The notes under the pieces were generated by a model. The model was not told the origin of the DNA. It saw only the letters and a program-made list of their open reading frames with translations, and searched no databases. The position numbers and the translations under genes are program-made. Shown piece by piece: positions 15,036 through 21,150 of a stretch of DNA of 24,193 nucleotides; within the stretch, counting starts at the first letter, position 1; every line of letters begins with the position of its first letter. This DNA is from Oscillospiraceae bacterium UBA1230 (GTDB lineage: Bacteria; Bacillota; Clostridia; Oscillospirales; Oscillospiraceae), in NCBI GenBank assembly GCA_002309395.1, contig DBWU01000063.1, forward strand, positions 25,621-49,813, written 5' to 3'.

Positions 15036-15650
15036 ATGGATACCATGATCATCGGGATTGCCGGCGGCACCGGCAGCGGCAAAACCACTTTGACAGAACA
15101 CCTGGCGCGCCGGTTCGGTGCGGATATCAGTGTGGTCCATCACGACAATTACTACAAGCGGCAGGACCGCCCCTTTGCCGAACGGTGCCGCCAGAATTAC
15201 GACCATCCCGACGCCTTCGATACGGAGCGGATGATCGAGGATCTTCGGGCGCTGAAGGCCGGAAAAACCATCCACTGCCCCGTGTACGACTACTCTATCC
15301 ACAACCGCACCGACGAAACGGTAGAGATCCGGCCTACCAAGGTGGTCATCGTGGAGGGGATCCTGATTTTCCAGTCGCCGGAACTGCGGGACCTGATGGA
15401 TATTAAGATCTTCGTGGAAACGGACGCCGACGTGCGAATCCTGCGCCGCGCCCTGCGGGACGTGGAACAGCGCGGACGCTCCCTCCACTCGGTGGTGGAG
15501 CAGTATCTCACCACGGTCAAACCCATGCACGAACAGTTTGTGGAGCCTACGCGGAAATTTGCCGACATCATCGTGCTGGAAGGCGGACGCAATCTGGTGG
15601 CGCTGGATCTGATCATGCAGCGGATCGCCCATCACATCGCAGAGGCGTGA
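15036..15650 (+). CDS. udk: Uridine kinase
   Basis: A 204-residue P-loop kinase. It has GIAGGTGSGKTT (7-18), the HHDNYYKRQDRP segment that binds substrate, NYDHPDAFD, YDYSIHNRTDETVEIRPTKVVIVEGILIF (Walker B-like region), and RALRDVEQRGRSLHSVVEQYLTTVKPMHEQFVEPTRKFADIIVLEGG. All are typical of Udk. It phosphorylates uridine and cytidine to UMP and CMP in pyrimidine salvage. The ATG follows GAGAGGAGAG. The next gene begins 1 base after its stop. The uracil permease gene at 19730 provides a second salvage function in the same region. Length is normal. Confidence 0.95.
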   Translation: MDTMIIGIAGGTGSGKTTLTEHLARRFGADISVVHHDNYYKRQDRPFAERCRQNYDHPDAFDTERMIEDLRALKAGKTIHCPVYDYSIHNRTDETVEIRPTKVVIVEGILIFQSPELRDLMDIKIFVETDADVRILRRALRDVEQRGRSLHSVVEQYLTTVKPMHEQFVEPTRKFADIIVLEGGRNLVALDLIMQRIAHHIAEA

Positions 15651-15651
15651 G

Positions 15652-16404
15652 ATGAAGGTCCTTTTGCGTATTGCCGGCGCCGCCGCGTGTTTGGTGCTGT
15701 CACTCTGGTTTTTACTGCCGCTGGGAGACGGCATCCTCCACGCCGGCATGATCTGGCCGGTCGCGCTGCTGATACTGATCGCTTCTTTGTGCCTCTTCCC
15801 CGGCTGGTACCGCCGCCTGCCCAAACCGCTTTGGAAAACGGCGGCCGCCTGCTTTTTCGCCGGTCTGGCACTGATCGCCGTTCTGACGGGGCTGATGCTC
15901 CGCGCCGCCGCGGACGCGCCCGATGAACGGAACGCGCCGGAAACGGTGATCGTGCCGGGTTGTCAGGTGCGCGACGACGGACGACCCAGCCTGATGCTCC
16001 GCGCCCGGATCCGCGCCGCCTGCGCCTATCTTGACGCCCATCCCGACTCGGTATGCGTCGCCTCCGGCGGCATGGACGACAGCGAGCCTTTTACCGAGGC
16101 GGACGCCATTGCAAGAGAACTGGTGGCCATGGGCATCGCGCCGGAGCGGATCTATCTGGAATCCGCCTCCCGTTCCACCTATGAGAATCTGGCGTTCTCC
16201 GCCGATTTGATCGCCCGAAGCGGTCTGGATACGCGGGTGGTGCTCGCCACCGATACGTTCCACCAGTATCGATGCGGCTACTACGCCCGGCAGGCAGGTC
16301 TTACGCCGGCGGCGGTATGCGCCGCGCCGTATCTGCCGCTGGCGCCGTCCTACTGGACGCGGGAAATGCTCGCCATCCTTGCCGCATGGGTCCGCGGTTA
16401 TTGA
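15652..16404 (+). CDS. DUF218 (SanA/ElyC/YdcF-like) membrane protein
   Basis: A 250-residue protein with three N-terminal membrane helices (about 5-25, 33-52, 63-83) and a DUF218 domain. Visible features are ETVIVPGCQVRDDGRPSLMLRARI near 98, SGGMDDSEPFTEADAIARELVAMGI near 139, and ESASRSTYENLAFSADLI near 170, the conserved acidic/Asn block. The domain lies outside the membrane and in Gram-negatives such proteins (SanA, ElyC) affect envelope integrity; the reaction is unknown. The ATG starts one base after the udk TGA, so it depends on udk translation and shares its promoter. It ends 15 bases before a hairpin. Confidence 0.87.
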   Translation: MKVLLRIAGAAACLVLSLWFLLPLGDGILHAGMIWPVALLILIASLCLFPGWYRRLPKPLWKTAAACFFAGLALIAVLTGLMLRAAADAPDERNAPETVIVPGCQVRDDGRPSLMLRARIRAACAYLDAHPDSVCVASGGMDDSEPFTEADAIARELVAMGIAPERIYLESASRSTYENLAFSADLIARSGLDTRVVLATDTFHQYRCGYYARQAGLTPAAVCAAPYLPLAPSYWTREMLAILAAWVRGY

Positions 16405-16419
16405 AAACGCATAAAGCGC

Positions 16420-16447
16420 ACTCCCCCGATCGGAGGATCGGGGGAGT
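16420..16447 (+). terminator. Terminator-like hairpin after the udk operon
   Basis: A 12-bp perfect stem (ACTCCCCCGATC with its complement) and GGAG loop. It is followed by CCGTTTGTC rather than a clean T run, so termination may be partial. The same 12-mer CTCCCCCGATCG recurs in the hairpin at 16651. Confidence 0.6.
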
Positions 16448-16452
16448 CCGTT

Positions 16453-16646
16453 TGTCAAAAAAGCCTCGCAGAGTTCGCGCCGCGCACGGCGCGAAGATAT
16501 GGAATCGTCATTTGCCGCGGCGTGTACGTGGCAAATGACACCGCTCAGCCTGCGAAGTGTGCGAATGGTCCGCCAAAGGCGGATCACAAGTGCGCGCAGC
16601 AGGCTGCATCCCCTTTGTCAAAAAACCGCGCAGCCGTTTTTTGACA
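16453..16646. repeat. Folded intergenic element with terminal inverted repeats
   Basis: No ORF is convincing here. The segment begins TGTCAAAAAA (16453-16462) and ends TTTTTTGACA (16637-16646), an inverted repeat pair. Inside are a 9-bp hairpin (16474-16495), a 10-bp hairpin (16507-16539, GTCATTTGCC arm), an 8-bp helix CAGCCTGC/GCAGGCTG (16546-16606) enclosing a small TCCGCC-AAA-GGCGGA hairpin, and an extra internal copy of TGTCAAAAAA at 16616 that can pair with the right end. This resembles a miniature inverted-repeat or REP-like element, or a structured RNA. Copy number elsewhere is unknown. Confidence 0.45.
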
Positions 16647-16650
16647 GTCG

Positions 16651-16690
16651 AACGCTCCCCCGATCGAGCCGACCGGGGGAGCGTTTTTTC
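16651..16690 (+). terminator. Rho-independent terminator
   Basis: A 12-bp stem AACGCTCCCCCG/CGGGGGAGCGTT, extended inward after one A-C mismatch by TC/GA, a 5-base loop, and TTTTTT at 16684-16689 on the plus strand. The T run points to use by rightward transcripts (a backup for the udk operon). It also lies 6 bases beyond the stop of the converging ChrA gene and may slow leftward transcripts, though it lacks a good T run on that side. Confidence 0.75.
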
Positions 16691-16695
16691 TTCCG

Positions 16696-17256
16696 TCACA
16701 GTCCCAGCGCCACGCCTGCCGCCGCCGAGACGGCGATAAACACGATGGGATGGAGCTTTTTCACGGGTTTGACCCACCGGGTCAGCACCAGCAAAACAGC
16801 CGCCAGCGCCAACGGGAGCCAGTGGATCTTCCCGAAGCCGGACGCCTCCCCGTTCCAGAACGTCAGCACCGCCACGGAGAGTCCCGCCGCCGCGATCATG
16901 GCAACGGACGCCGGGCGCAGACCGCGAAACGCCGCTTCCACCCAGGGGTTGGTGCGAAATGACTTCAGCGCCGCCGCCACCAGCAGTACCACGATGACGG
17001 ACGGCGTGATCAAGCCCACCGTCGCCACCGCCGCGCCGGGTACGCCTGCGGTGACGTATCCCACGTAGGTCGCCATGTTTACACCGATGGGGCCGGGTGT
17101 GGATTCGCTCACCGCCAGCATATCCGTCAGCCGGGACGAGGTGAACCAGCCTGTCCGCTCCGCCATATCGTAGAGGAACGGAAGCGTCGCCAGACCGCCG
17201 CCCACGGCGAACAGTCCCGTTTTGAAAAACTCCCAGAACAAGGCGATATAGATCAT
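16696..17256 (-). CDS. ChrA-family (chromate transporter-like) half-size protein, second gene
   Basis: A 186-residue membrane protein starting MIYIALFWEFFKTGLFAVGGGLATLPFLYD. The ESTPGPIGVNMATYVGY block near residue 50 is the conserved signature of the CHR family. About five to six membrane helices follow. CHR proteins occur as one long fused protein or, as here, as two half-size proteins encoded side by side that work together. Members export or exchange chromate/sulfate-like anions; the true substrate in gut Clostridia is not established. The ATG overlaps the TGA of the first half-gene (ATGA), which fixes the start and implies coupled synthesis. Confidence 0.9.
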   Translation of the reverse strand: MIYIALFWEFFKTGLFAVGGGLATLPFLYDMAERTGWFTSSRLTDMLAVSESTPGPIGVNMATYVGYVTAGVPGAAVATVGLITPSVIVVLLVAAALKSFRTNPWVEAAFRGLRPASVAMIAAAGLSVAVLTFWNGEASGFGKIHWLPLALAAVLLVLTRWVKPVKKLHPIVFIAVSAAAGVALGL

Positions 17257-17798
17257 GCCTTCCGCCTCCTTTGCACCGCTTCCTGCACGACTCCCGCGGC
17301 GCCCGCCGCCGCCACGTAGACTACCGGCGAGAGCTTGAGAAACAGCGATCCCGCCAGCACTACGAGAAAGATCGCCAGTGCCAGACGCCCCTTCACCGCG
17401 CTTTCCCACAACTTTATAACGGCGTTGAGGATCAGCACGCATACGCACACGCGTATGCCGGCAAACGCGTGGCGCACCCATGCCAGATGGGCGTAGGCGG
17501 TGATCACGCCTGCCAGCGCGGTGATGATAAAAACCGAGGGGAATACCACGCCCAGCGTGGCGACGATGCCGCCCCATACGCCCTGCCGCTTCCGCCCGAT
17601 AAACGTGGCGGTGTTCACGGCGATCACGCCGGGTGTGCATTGAGCGACGGCAAAATAGTCCGCCAGCTCTTCATCGCTGACCCAACCCTTGTTTTCCACC
17701 ACTTCACGCCGCAATACGGGCAGCATTGCGTAGCCTCCGCCGAAGGTCATCGCGCCCACCTTGGCGAAGGTAAAAAACAGTTCCCACAGTTGCTTCAT
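17253..17798 (-). CDS. ChrA-family (chromate transporter-like) half-size protein, first gene
   Basis: A 181-residue membrane protein with the CHR domain start KQLWELFFTFAKVGAMTFGGGYAMLPVLRREVVE and the block VAQCTPGVIAVNTATFIGRKRQG near residue 51, then hydrophobic helices and a basic tail. It pairs with the next gene to form one CHR transporter. It begins 16 bases after birA with an AGAGGAGGAG ribosome site, so it is very likely transcribed with birA. Residues after about 110 include an unusual VCVCVLIL helix with two cysteines. Confidence 0.9.
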   Translation of the reverse strand: MKQLWELFFTFAKVGAMTFGGGYAMLPVLRREVVENKGWVSDEELADYFAVAQCTPGVIAVNTATFIGRKRQGVWGGIVATLGVVFPSVFIITALAGVITAYAHLAWVRHAFAGIRVCVCVLILNAVIKLWESAVKGRLALAIFLVVLAGSLFLKLSPVVYVAAAGAAGVVQEAVQRRRKA

Positions 17799-17814
17799 GC
17801 CTGCGCTCCTCCTC

Positions 17815-18798
17815 TTACACGTAGCCGTTCACGCCGCGCACGGAGATCTCCCCCGTACGCAGCGTTTCCACTGTACCGTCCTGAAAACGCACCGTCAGCC
17901 CGAACTGCCCGTCTACCGCCAGCGCGTCGGCGCGAAGCGTCCGGCCGTTTCGCAGGATCTCCACCGGACGGCCGATCTGCAGCGCCCGGCGGCGGTATTC
18001 CTCCAGCCAGCGCTCCGGCTTATTGAGGATCTCACGCCGCAGAAGATCCAGTTCCTCCAACAGCGCCGCCGCCAGCGCGGCGCGGCCGACGCGCTCCTCC
18101 TGCGCCATATCCAGCGAGATCGCCACGCCACGCAGCTCCGGGGGAAAATCCTTTTCTCTCTGGCGGCAGTTGATGCCGATGCCCACCACCACGCTCTCCA
18201 CCGATCCCGTCTCACCCTCCAGCGTCATCTCGGTCAAGATGCCGCAGACTTTTTTGCCTGATAGCACCAGATCGTTGGGCCACTTGATCCGGGGACTTGC
18301 GCCGCCGCACCGCTCAATGGCGCGGCATACCGCTACGGCGACCAGCGCCGTCAGAGGCAAAAGCCGCTCCGCCGCGCAGTCCGGCCGCCACAGGATCGAC
18401 AGGTATAATCCCATGCCCGGCGGCGAGGCAAACGACCTGCCCCGGCGCCCCCGACCAGCCGTCTGGCTGTCGGCGATCACCACCGTTCCGTCCGGCGCGC
18501 CCTGCTCCGCCAGACGGCGGCACTCGCTGTTGGTGGAATCCACCTGCCCCGTGACGCGCAGGTTTTCTGTGGGTGCGGACAGATACGCCGCCACCGTCTG
18601 CATATCCAGCCGATCCTCCGGGATGAGCCGATACCCCAGTCCCGTGCGCGCCTCGATCGCCGCGCCGCCGCGCCGGAGCTGCTCCACCGCTTTCCACACC
18701 GCCGCCCGGCTGATGCCCAGCGACGCGCTCAACGATTCACCGGAGAGAAATTCCCCCTCCCGTGCCGCCAGCGCGCGGTATACTTTTTCACGGCTCAT
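17815..18798 (-). CDS. birA: Biotin-protein ligase / biotin operon repressor (bifunctional BirA)
   Basis: A 327-residue bifunctional BirA. It has an N-terminal winged helix-turn-helix (about 1-60, GESLSASLGISRAAVWKAVEQLRRGG), the ligase core with VDSTNSECRR (87-96), GRGRRGRSFASPPGMGLYLS (115-134) for biotinyl-AMP binding, KWPNDLVLSGKKVCGILTE (172-190), and a C-terminal SH3-like domain (about 280-327). It charges biotin carboxyl carrier proteins and, with biotinyl-AMP, represses biotin genes. The start at 18798 is chosen because GGGAGG precedes it and the wHTH begins here; the frame extends upstream to 18882 but crosses the promoter. bioY is divergent, and BirA operators lie between, so it is probably autoregulated. 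Confidence 0.95.
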   Translation of the reverse strand: MSREKVYRALAAREGEFLSGESLSASLGISRAAVWKAVEQLRRGGAAIEARTGLGYRLIPEDRLDMQTVAAYLSAPTENLRVTGQVDSTNSECRRLAEQGAPDGTVVIADSQTAGRGRRGRSFASPPGMGLYLSILWRPDCAAERLLPLTALVAVAVCRAIERCGGASPRIKWPNDLVLSGKKVCGILTEMTLEGETGSVESVVVGIGINCRQREKDFPPELRGVAISLDMAQEERVGRAALAAALLEELDLLRREILNKPERWLEEYRRRALQIGRPVEILRNGRTLRADALAVDGQFGLTVRFQDGTVETLRTGEISVRGVNGYV

Positions 18799-18826
18799 CC
18801 CTTTCGCCTCCCTCGTTATCCTCCTT

Positions 18827-18855
18827 ACTGTACCATATGGGTCGGAAAATGTAAA
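18827..18855 (-). promoter_or_regulatory. Possible birA promoter
   Basis: On the minus strand TTTACA (18850-18855) and TACAGT (18827-18832) are separated by 17 bases and lie 29 bases before the birA ATG. The -35 has one mismatch and the -10 two. Its -35 lies inside the left half-site of the degenerate BirA operator at 18849-18882. Confidence 0.45.
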
Positions 18856-18882
18856 CTGTTTTTCCCCGTTCCGGGTTGACAA
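18849..18882. promoter_or_regulatory. Second, degenerate BirA operator
   Basis: ATGTAAACT (18849-18857), 16 bases, then GGTTGACAA (18874-18882). The halves match the neighbouring perfect operator at 7 of 9 and 8 of 9 positions with the identical N16 spacing. The right half contains the bioY -35 (TTGACA) and the left half the proposed birA -35. Centre-to-centre distance to the other operator is 54 bp, near five helical turns. Confidence 0.55.
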
Positions 18883-18904
18883 TTCCGCCGTTCCCGTCTA
18901 TATT
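18876..18904 (+). promoter_or_regulatory. bioY: bioY promoter
   Basis: A perfect -35 TTGACA (18876-18881), a 17-base spacer and -10 TATATT (18899-18904). The -10 overlaps the first two bases of the BirA operator at 18903, and the predicted start site falls within it, so BirA binding should block RNA polymerase. Confidence 0.85.
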
Positions 18905-18936
18905 GTAAACCATAATACGATAGTTGAGGTTTACAA
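18903..18936. promoter_or_regulatory. BirA operator
   Basis: TTGTAAACC (18903-18911), 16 bases, then GGTTTACAA (18928-18936): a perfect 9-bp inverted repeat with the layout of BirA sites (half-sites of the TTGT-AACC type about 15-16 bases apart). It runs from the bioY -10 to two bases before the ATG and includes the GAGG ribosome site. Repression by BirA-biotinyl-AMP is inferred from the adjacent birA and bioY genes. Confidence 0.9.
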
Positions 18937-18938
18937 AT

Positions 18939-19493
18939 ATGGTATCCAACACACGGGCGCTGGCGCTGACGGCGCTTTTCTCCGCTCTCACCGCCGCCGG
19001 AGCGTTCCTGAAGATCCCGGTGGGGCACAGCGCCATCACGCTGCAATTCCTGTTCACCGCCATGGCAGGACTCCTGCTGGGGTGCCGGTGGGGCGCCGTC
19101 AGCCAGGCGGTCTATCTGGCGGTGGGGTTGGCAGGCGTGCCGGTCTTTACCGCCGGCGGCGGCGTGGGCTACGTTCTGCAGCCTACCTTCGGGTTTTTGA
19201 TCGGGTTGATCCCCTGCGCGTGGGTGATCGGGTATTTGAGCCGGAAAGGCGGCGCCTGCCGCACGGTTTTGTCCTGTCTTGCCGGGTTGGCGGTGCTGTA
19301 CGCCGTGGGACTGCCTTATATGGCGCTGATCCTGCGTGTCTATTTGCACAAACCCGTGGGTCTTTTCGCCGTGTTAGGGATCGGCATGCTGCCGTTTTTG
19401 CCGGGAGACGCGGTGAAGATCGCCGCGGCGGCGGCGATCTGTCCCGTATTGCGGCGGCGTTTGTGCATTTTTGACGAATTGCGGCGGCAATAA
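18939..19493 (+). CDS. bioY: Biotin transporter substrate-binding subunit BioY (ECF S component)
   Basis: A 184-residue membrane protein with the BioY pattern: ALTALFSALTAAGAFLKIPVG, TLQFLFTAMAGLLLGCRWGAVSQAVYLAVGLAGVPVFTAGGG (family signature around residues 35-75), then LQPTFGFLIGLIPCAWVIGYL. About six membrane helices are visible. BioY binds biotin and works alone or with an ECF energy module (EcfAA'T), which is not in the window. The ATG at 18939 follows GAGG by 9 bases; an in-frame TTG at 18924 is within the operator and lacks a ribosome site. The mRNA leader is predicted to be under 30 bases. Confidence 0.95.
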   Translation: MVSNTRALALTALFSALTAAGAFLKIPVGHSAITLQFLFTAMAGLLLGCRWGAVSQAVYLAVGLAGVPVFTAGGGVGYVLQPTFGFLIGLIPCAWVIGYLSRKGGACRTVLSCLAGLAVLYAVGLPYMALILRVYLHKPVGLFAVLGIGMLPFLPGDAVKIAAAAAICPVLRRRLCIFDELRRQ

Positions 19494-19520
19494 TATAGAA
19501 ATTGTTGGAAGAGAAATGTA

Positions 19521-19549
19521 TTGCATTTTGCCGAATCAACTTTTATAAT
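19521..19549 (+). promoter_or_regulatory. Promoter of the uraA leader
   Basis: The -35 TTGCAT (19521-19526), a 17-base spacer and a perfect -10 TATAAT (19544-19549). The predicted start, around 19556, gives about 23 bases before the leader ORF. Confidence 0.82.
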
Positions 19550-19578
19550 AAACAGGAACATCCGAGGAGGTGAGGGAC

Positions 19579-19653
19579 ATGACGCTGTACGCATTTCGCG
19601 AACGGGTTCCTTCTCCCTCTATCTCCCTTTTCAGCTTTGTTATTTCCTTTTGA
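19579..19653 (+). CDS. Leader peptide (24 aa) of the uracil permease gene
   Basis: The ORF reads M-T-L-Y-A-F-R-E-R-V-P-S and then a second half of Ser, Phe, Ile, Leu and Val residues, ending ISF-stop. It has the best ribosome site in the window, AGGAGGTGA (19565-19573), ideally placed 8 bases from the ATG. The second half is encoded by a pyrimidine tract: in 19607-19650, 39 of 44 bases are C or T (24 T). The TGA (19651-19653) lies within the 5' arm of the terminator that follows. The peptide itself probably has no function; its translation would set whether the terminator forms, as in E. coli pyrBI and pyrE. A small hydrophobic protein is a less likely alternative. Confidence 0.7.
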   Translation: MTLYAFRERVPSPSISLFSFVISF

Positions 19654-19679
19654 CCGGTTTTTGACCGGTCAATTTTTTT
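19650..19679 (+). terminator. Attenuator: intrinsic terminator between leader ORF and uraA
   Basis: A perfect 9-bp stem, TTGACCGGT (19650-19658) with ACCGGTCAA (19664-19672), a 5-base loop (TTTTG) and seven T residues (19673-19679). It stands 50 bases before the uraA ATG, so uraA can be transcribed from the upstream promoter only by read-through. A ribosome stopped at the leader TGA would cover the 5' arm and prevent folding. Confidence 0.88.
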
Positions 19680-19729
19680 GCCGTCAGTTATTTAATTGAA
19701 CATATATTAAGAAAGAGAGGATCCCACAC

Positions 19730-21058
19730 ATGAAACTTGCTTACGGTATTAAAGACAAACCCAAGTTCGGACAGGCCGTGCTGTTTGCCCTGCAGCAGCT
19801 TCTGGCGATCATGGCCGCCACCATCGCCGTGCCCGCCATCATCGGCAACGGCATGAGCCAGACCGCCGCCCTCTTCGGCGCCGGCGTGGGTACGCTGGTG
19901 TACCTACTGTTCACCAAGTTCAAAAGCCCCGTGTTCCTGGGCAGCTCCTTCGCCTTCCTCGGCTCCATGTTCGCCGCTTTCGGCGGCGCCGCTTCCGTGG
20001 AGATCGGTTATGTCGGTTTGATCCTGGGCGCCGCGTTTGCCGGACTGGTGTACGTGGTCATCGCGCTGATCGTTAAGTTCGTGGGTGTGGGCTGGATCAA
20101 CAAGCTGATGCCCGCCGTGGTCATCGGTCCCACCGTCGCCATCATCGGACTGAGCCTCGCCGGCAACGCCGTGGGTGACCTGATGGGTACCACCGGCGCC
20201 GTGGCAAGCGGCGTTTCCACCTACGTGTGCATGATCTGCGGTCTCGTCACGCTGGCGGTGACTATGCTGTGCAGTGTGTTCGGCAAGAAGATGCTCAAGA
20301 TGATCCCCTTTATCATCGGTATCCTGGCAGGCTACGCCGTGGCGACCTGCTTCACCCTGATCGGCAACGCCACCGGTAACGCCGCGCTGCAGGTGGTAAA
20401 CTTCAGCCTCTTTAAGAGCATCACCTGGGTACCTGATTTCACCTTCCTCACCGCCGCCAAGGGCTTGAGCGGTATCACCGGTTCCTACGTTGCCACCGTG
20501 GCGGTCGCCTATATCCCCGTGGCGTTCGTGGTGTTCGCCGAGCATATCGCCGACCACAAGAACCTCTCTTCCATCATTGAAAAGGATCTGCTGGAGGATC
20601 CCGGTCTGCACCGCACGCTGCTGGGCGACGGTATCGGCTCCTTCGCCGGCGCGATCTTCGGCGGCTGCCCCAACACCACCTACGGTGAGAGCGTGGGTTG
20701 CGTCGCCATCTCCGGCAACGCCTCGGTGATCACCATTCTCTACACGGCGATCCTCGCTATCATCGTGTCCTTCTTCGGCCCCTTTGCCACCTTCCTTGCC
20801 ACCATCCCCTCCTGCGTGATGGGCGGCGTGTGTATCGCGCTGTACGGCTTTATCGCGGTGAGCGGCTTGAAGATGATCCAGCAGGTAGACCTGAACGACA
20901 ACCACAACCTGTTCGTGGTGTCCGTGATCCTGATCGCCGGTGTGGGCGGTATGGCGGTGTCCTTCGGCGCCGTGACCATCACGGAAGTCGCCTGCGCGCT
21001 GATCCTGGGCATCCTGACCAACGTGATGCTGGGCGGCAACAAGAAAAACGCCAAGTAA
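19730..21058 (+). CDS. uraA: Uracil permease (UraA/PyrP, NCS2 family)
   Basis: A 442-residue NCS2 (nucleobase-ascorbate) transporter with about 14 membrane segments. The fit to uracil permeases is shown by VLFALQQLLAIMAATIAVPAI (17-37), FLGSSFAFLGSM (69-80), AEHIADHKNLSSI with E271/H272, and GGCPNTTYGESVG with E320. By analogy with E. coli UraA the two Glu residues contact uracil. It imports uracil with protons, the first step of uracil salvage. The ATG follows AGAGAGG by 9 bases. Expression is probably set by the attenuator upstream. A strong terminator follows at 21090. It belongs to the uracil rather than xanthine branch by these motifs; xanthine transport is the main alternative. Confidence 0.92.
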   Translation: MKLAYGIKDKPKFGQAVLFALQQLLAIMAATIAVPAIIGNGMSQTAALFGAGVGTLVYLLFTKFKSPVFLGSSFAFLGSMFAAFGGAASVEIGYVGLILGAAFAGLVYVVIALIVKFVGVGWINKLMPAVVIGPTVAIIGLSLAGNAVGDLMGTTGAVASGVSTYVCMICGLVTLAVTMLCSVFGKKMLKMIPFIIGILAGYAVATCFTLIGNATGNAALQVVNFSLFKSITWVPDFTFLTAAKGLSGITGSYVATVAVAYIPVAFVVFAEHIADHKNLSSIIEKDLLEDPGLHRTLLGDGIGSFAGAIFGGCPNTTYGESVGCVAISGNASVITILYTAILAIIVSFFGPFATFLATIPSCVMGGVCIALYGFIAVSGLKMIQQVDLNDNHNLFVVSVILIAGVGGMAVSFGAVTITEVACALILGILTNVMLGGNKKNAK

Positions 21059-21089
21059 CAACGCTCCGGCATGGAAATCAAAAAACGGT

Positions 21090-21131
21090 AAAGCGCGTCC
21101 TCCGTGTGGATCCACACGGAGGACGCGCTTT
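21090..21131. terminator. Bidirectional terminator between uraA and malQ
   Basis: A 19-bp perfect stem (AAAGCGCGTCCTCCGTGTG with its complement) and a 4-base loop, with T residues after the stem on the plus strand and A residues before it. It separates the converging uraA and malQ genes. Confidence 0.93.
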
Positions 21132-21150
21132 TTTCATTCTTTCTGTTTTT

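Noticed and set aside
18924..18938. TTG start for bioY
   Set aside because: No ribosome site before it; it falls within the BirA operator, whereas the ATG at 18939 has GAGG at proper distance.
19550..19680. PyrR-dependent attenuator as explanation for the uraA leader
   Set aside because: The leader before the terminator is only about 95 bases, is largely a translated ORF, and I see no stem with the purine-rich PyrR-binding loop of the Bacillus pyr leaders or a separate antiterminator. A search with a PyrR-motif model would settle it.
19678..19706. A second promoter between the attenuator and uraA (TTGCCG ... TATATT)
   Set aside because: The spacing is 19 bases and the -35 is poor. It is not convincing, though a constitutive start there would weaken the attenuation model.
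19904..21115. A 403-codon open frame on the minus strand
   Set aside because: Antisense to uraA; extremely His/Asp/Gly-rich translation typical of the reverse of a membrane protein gene.
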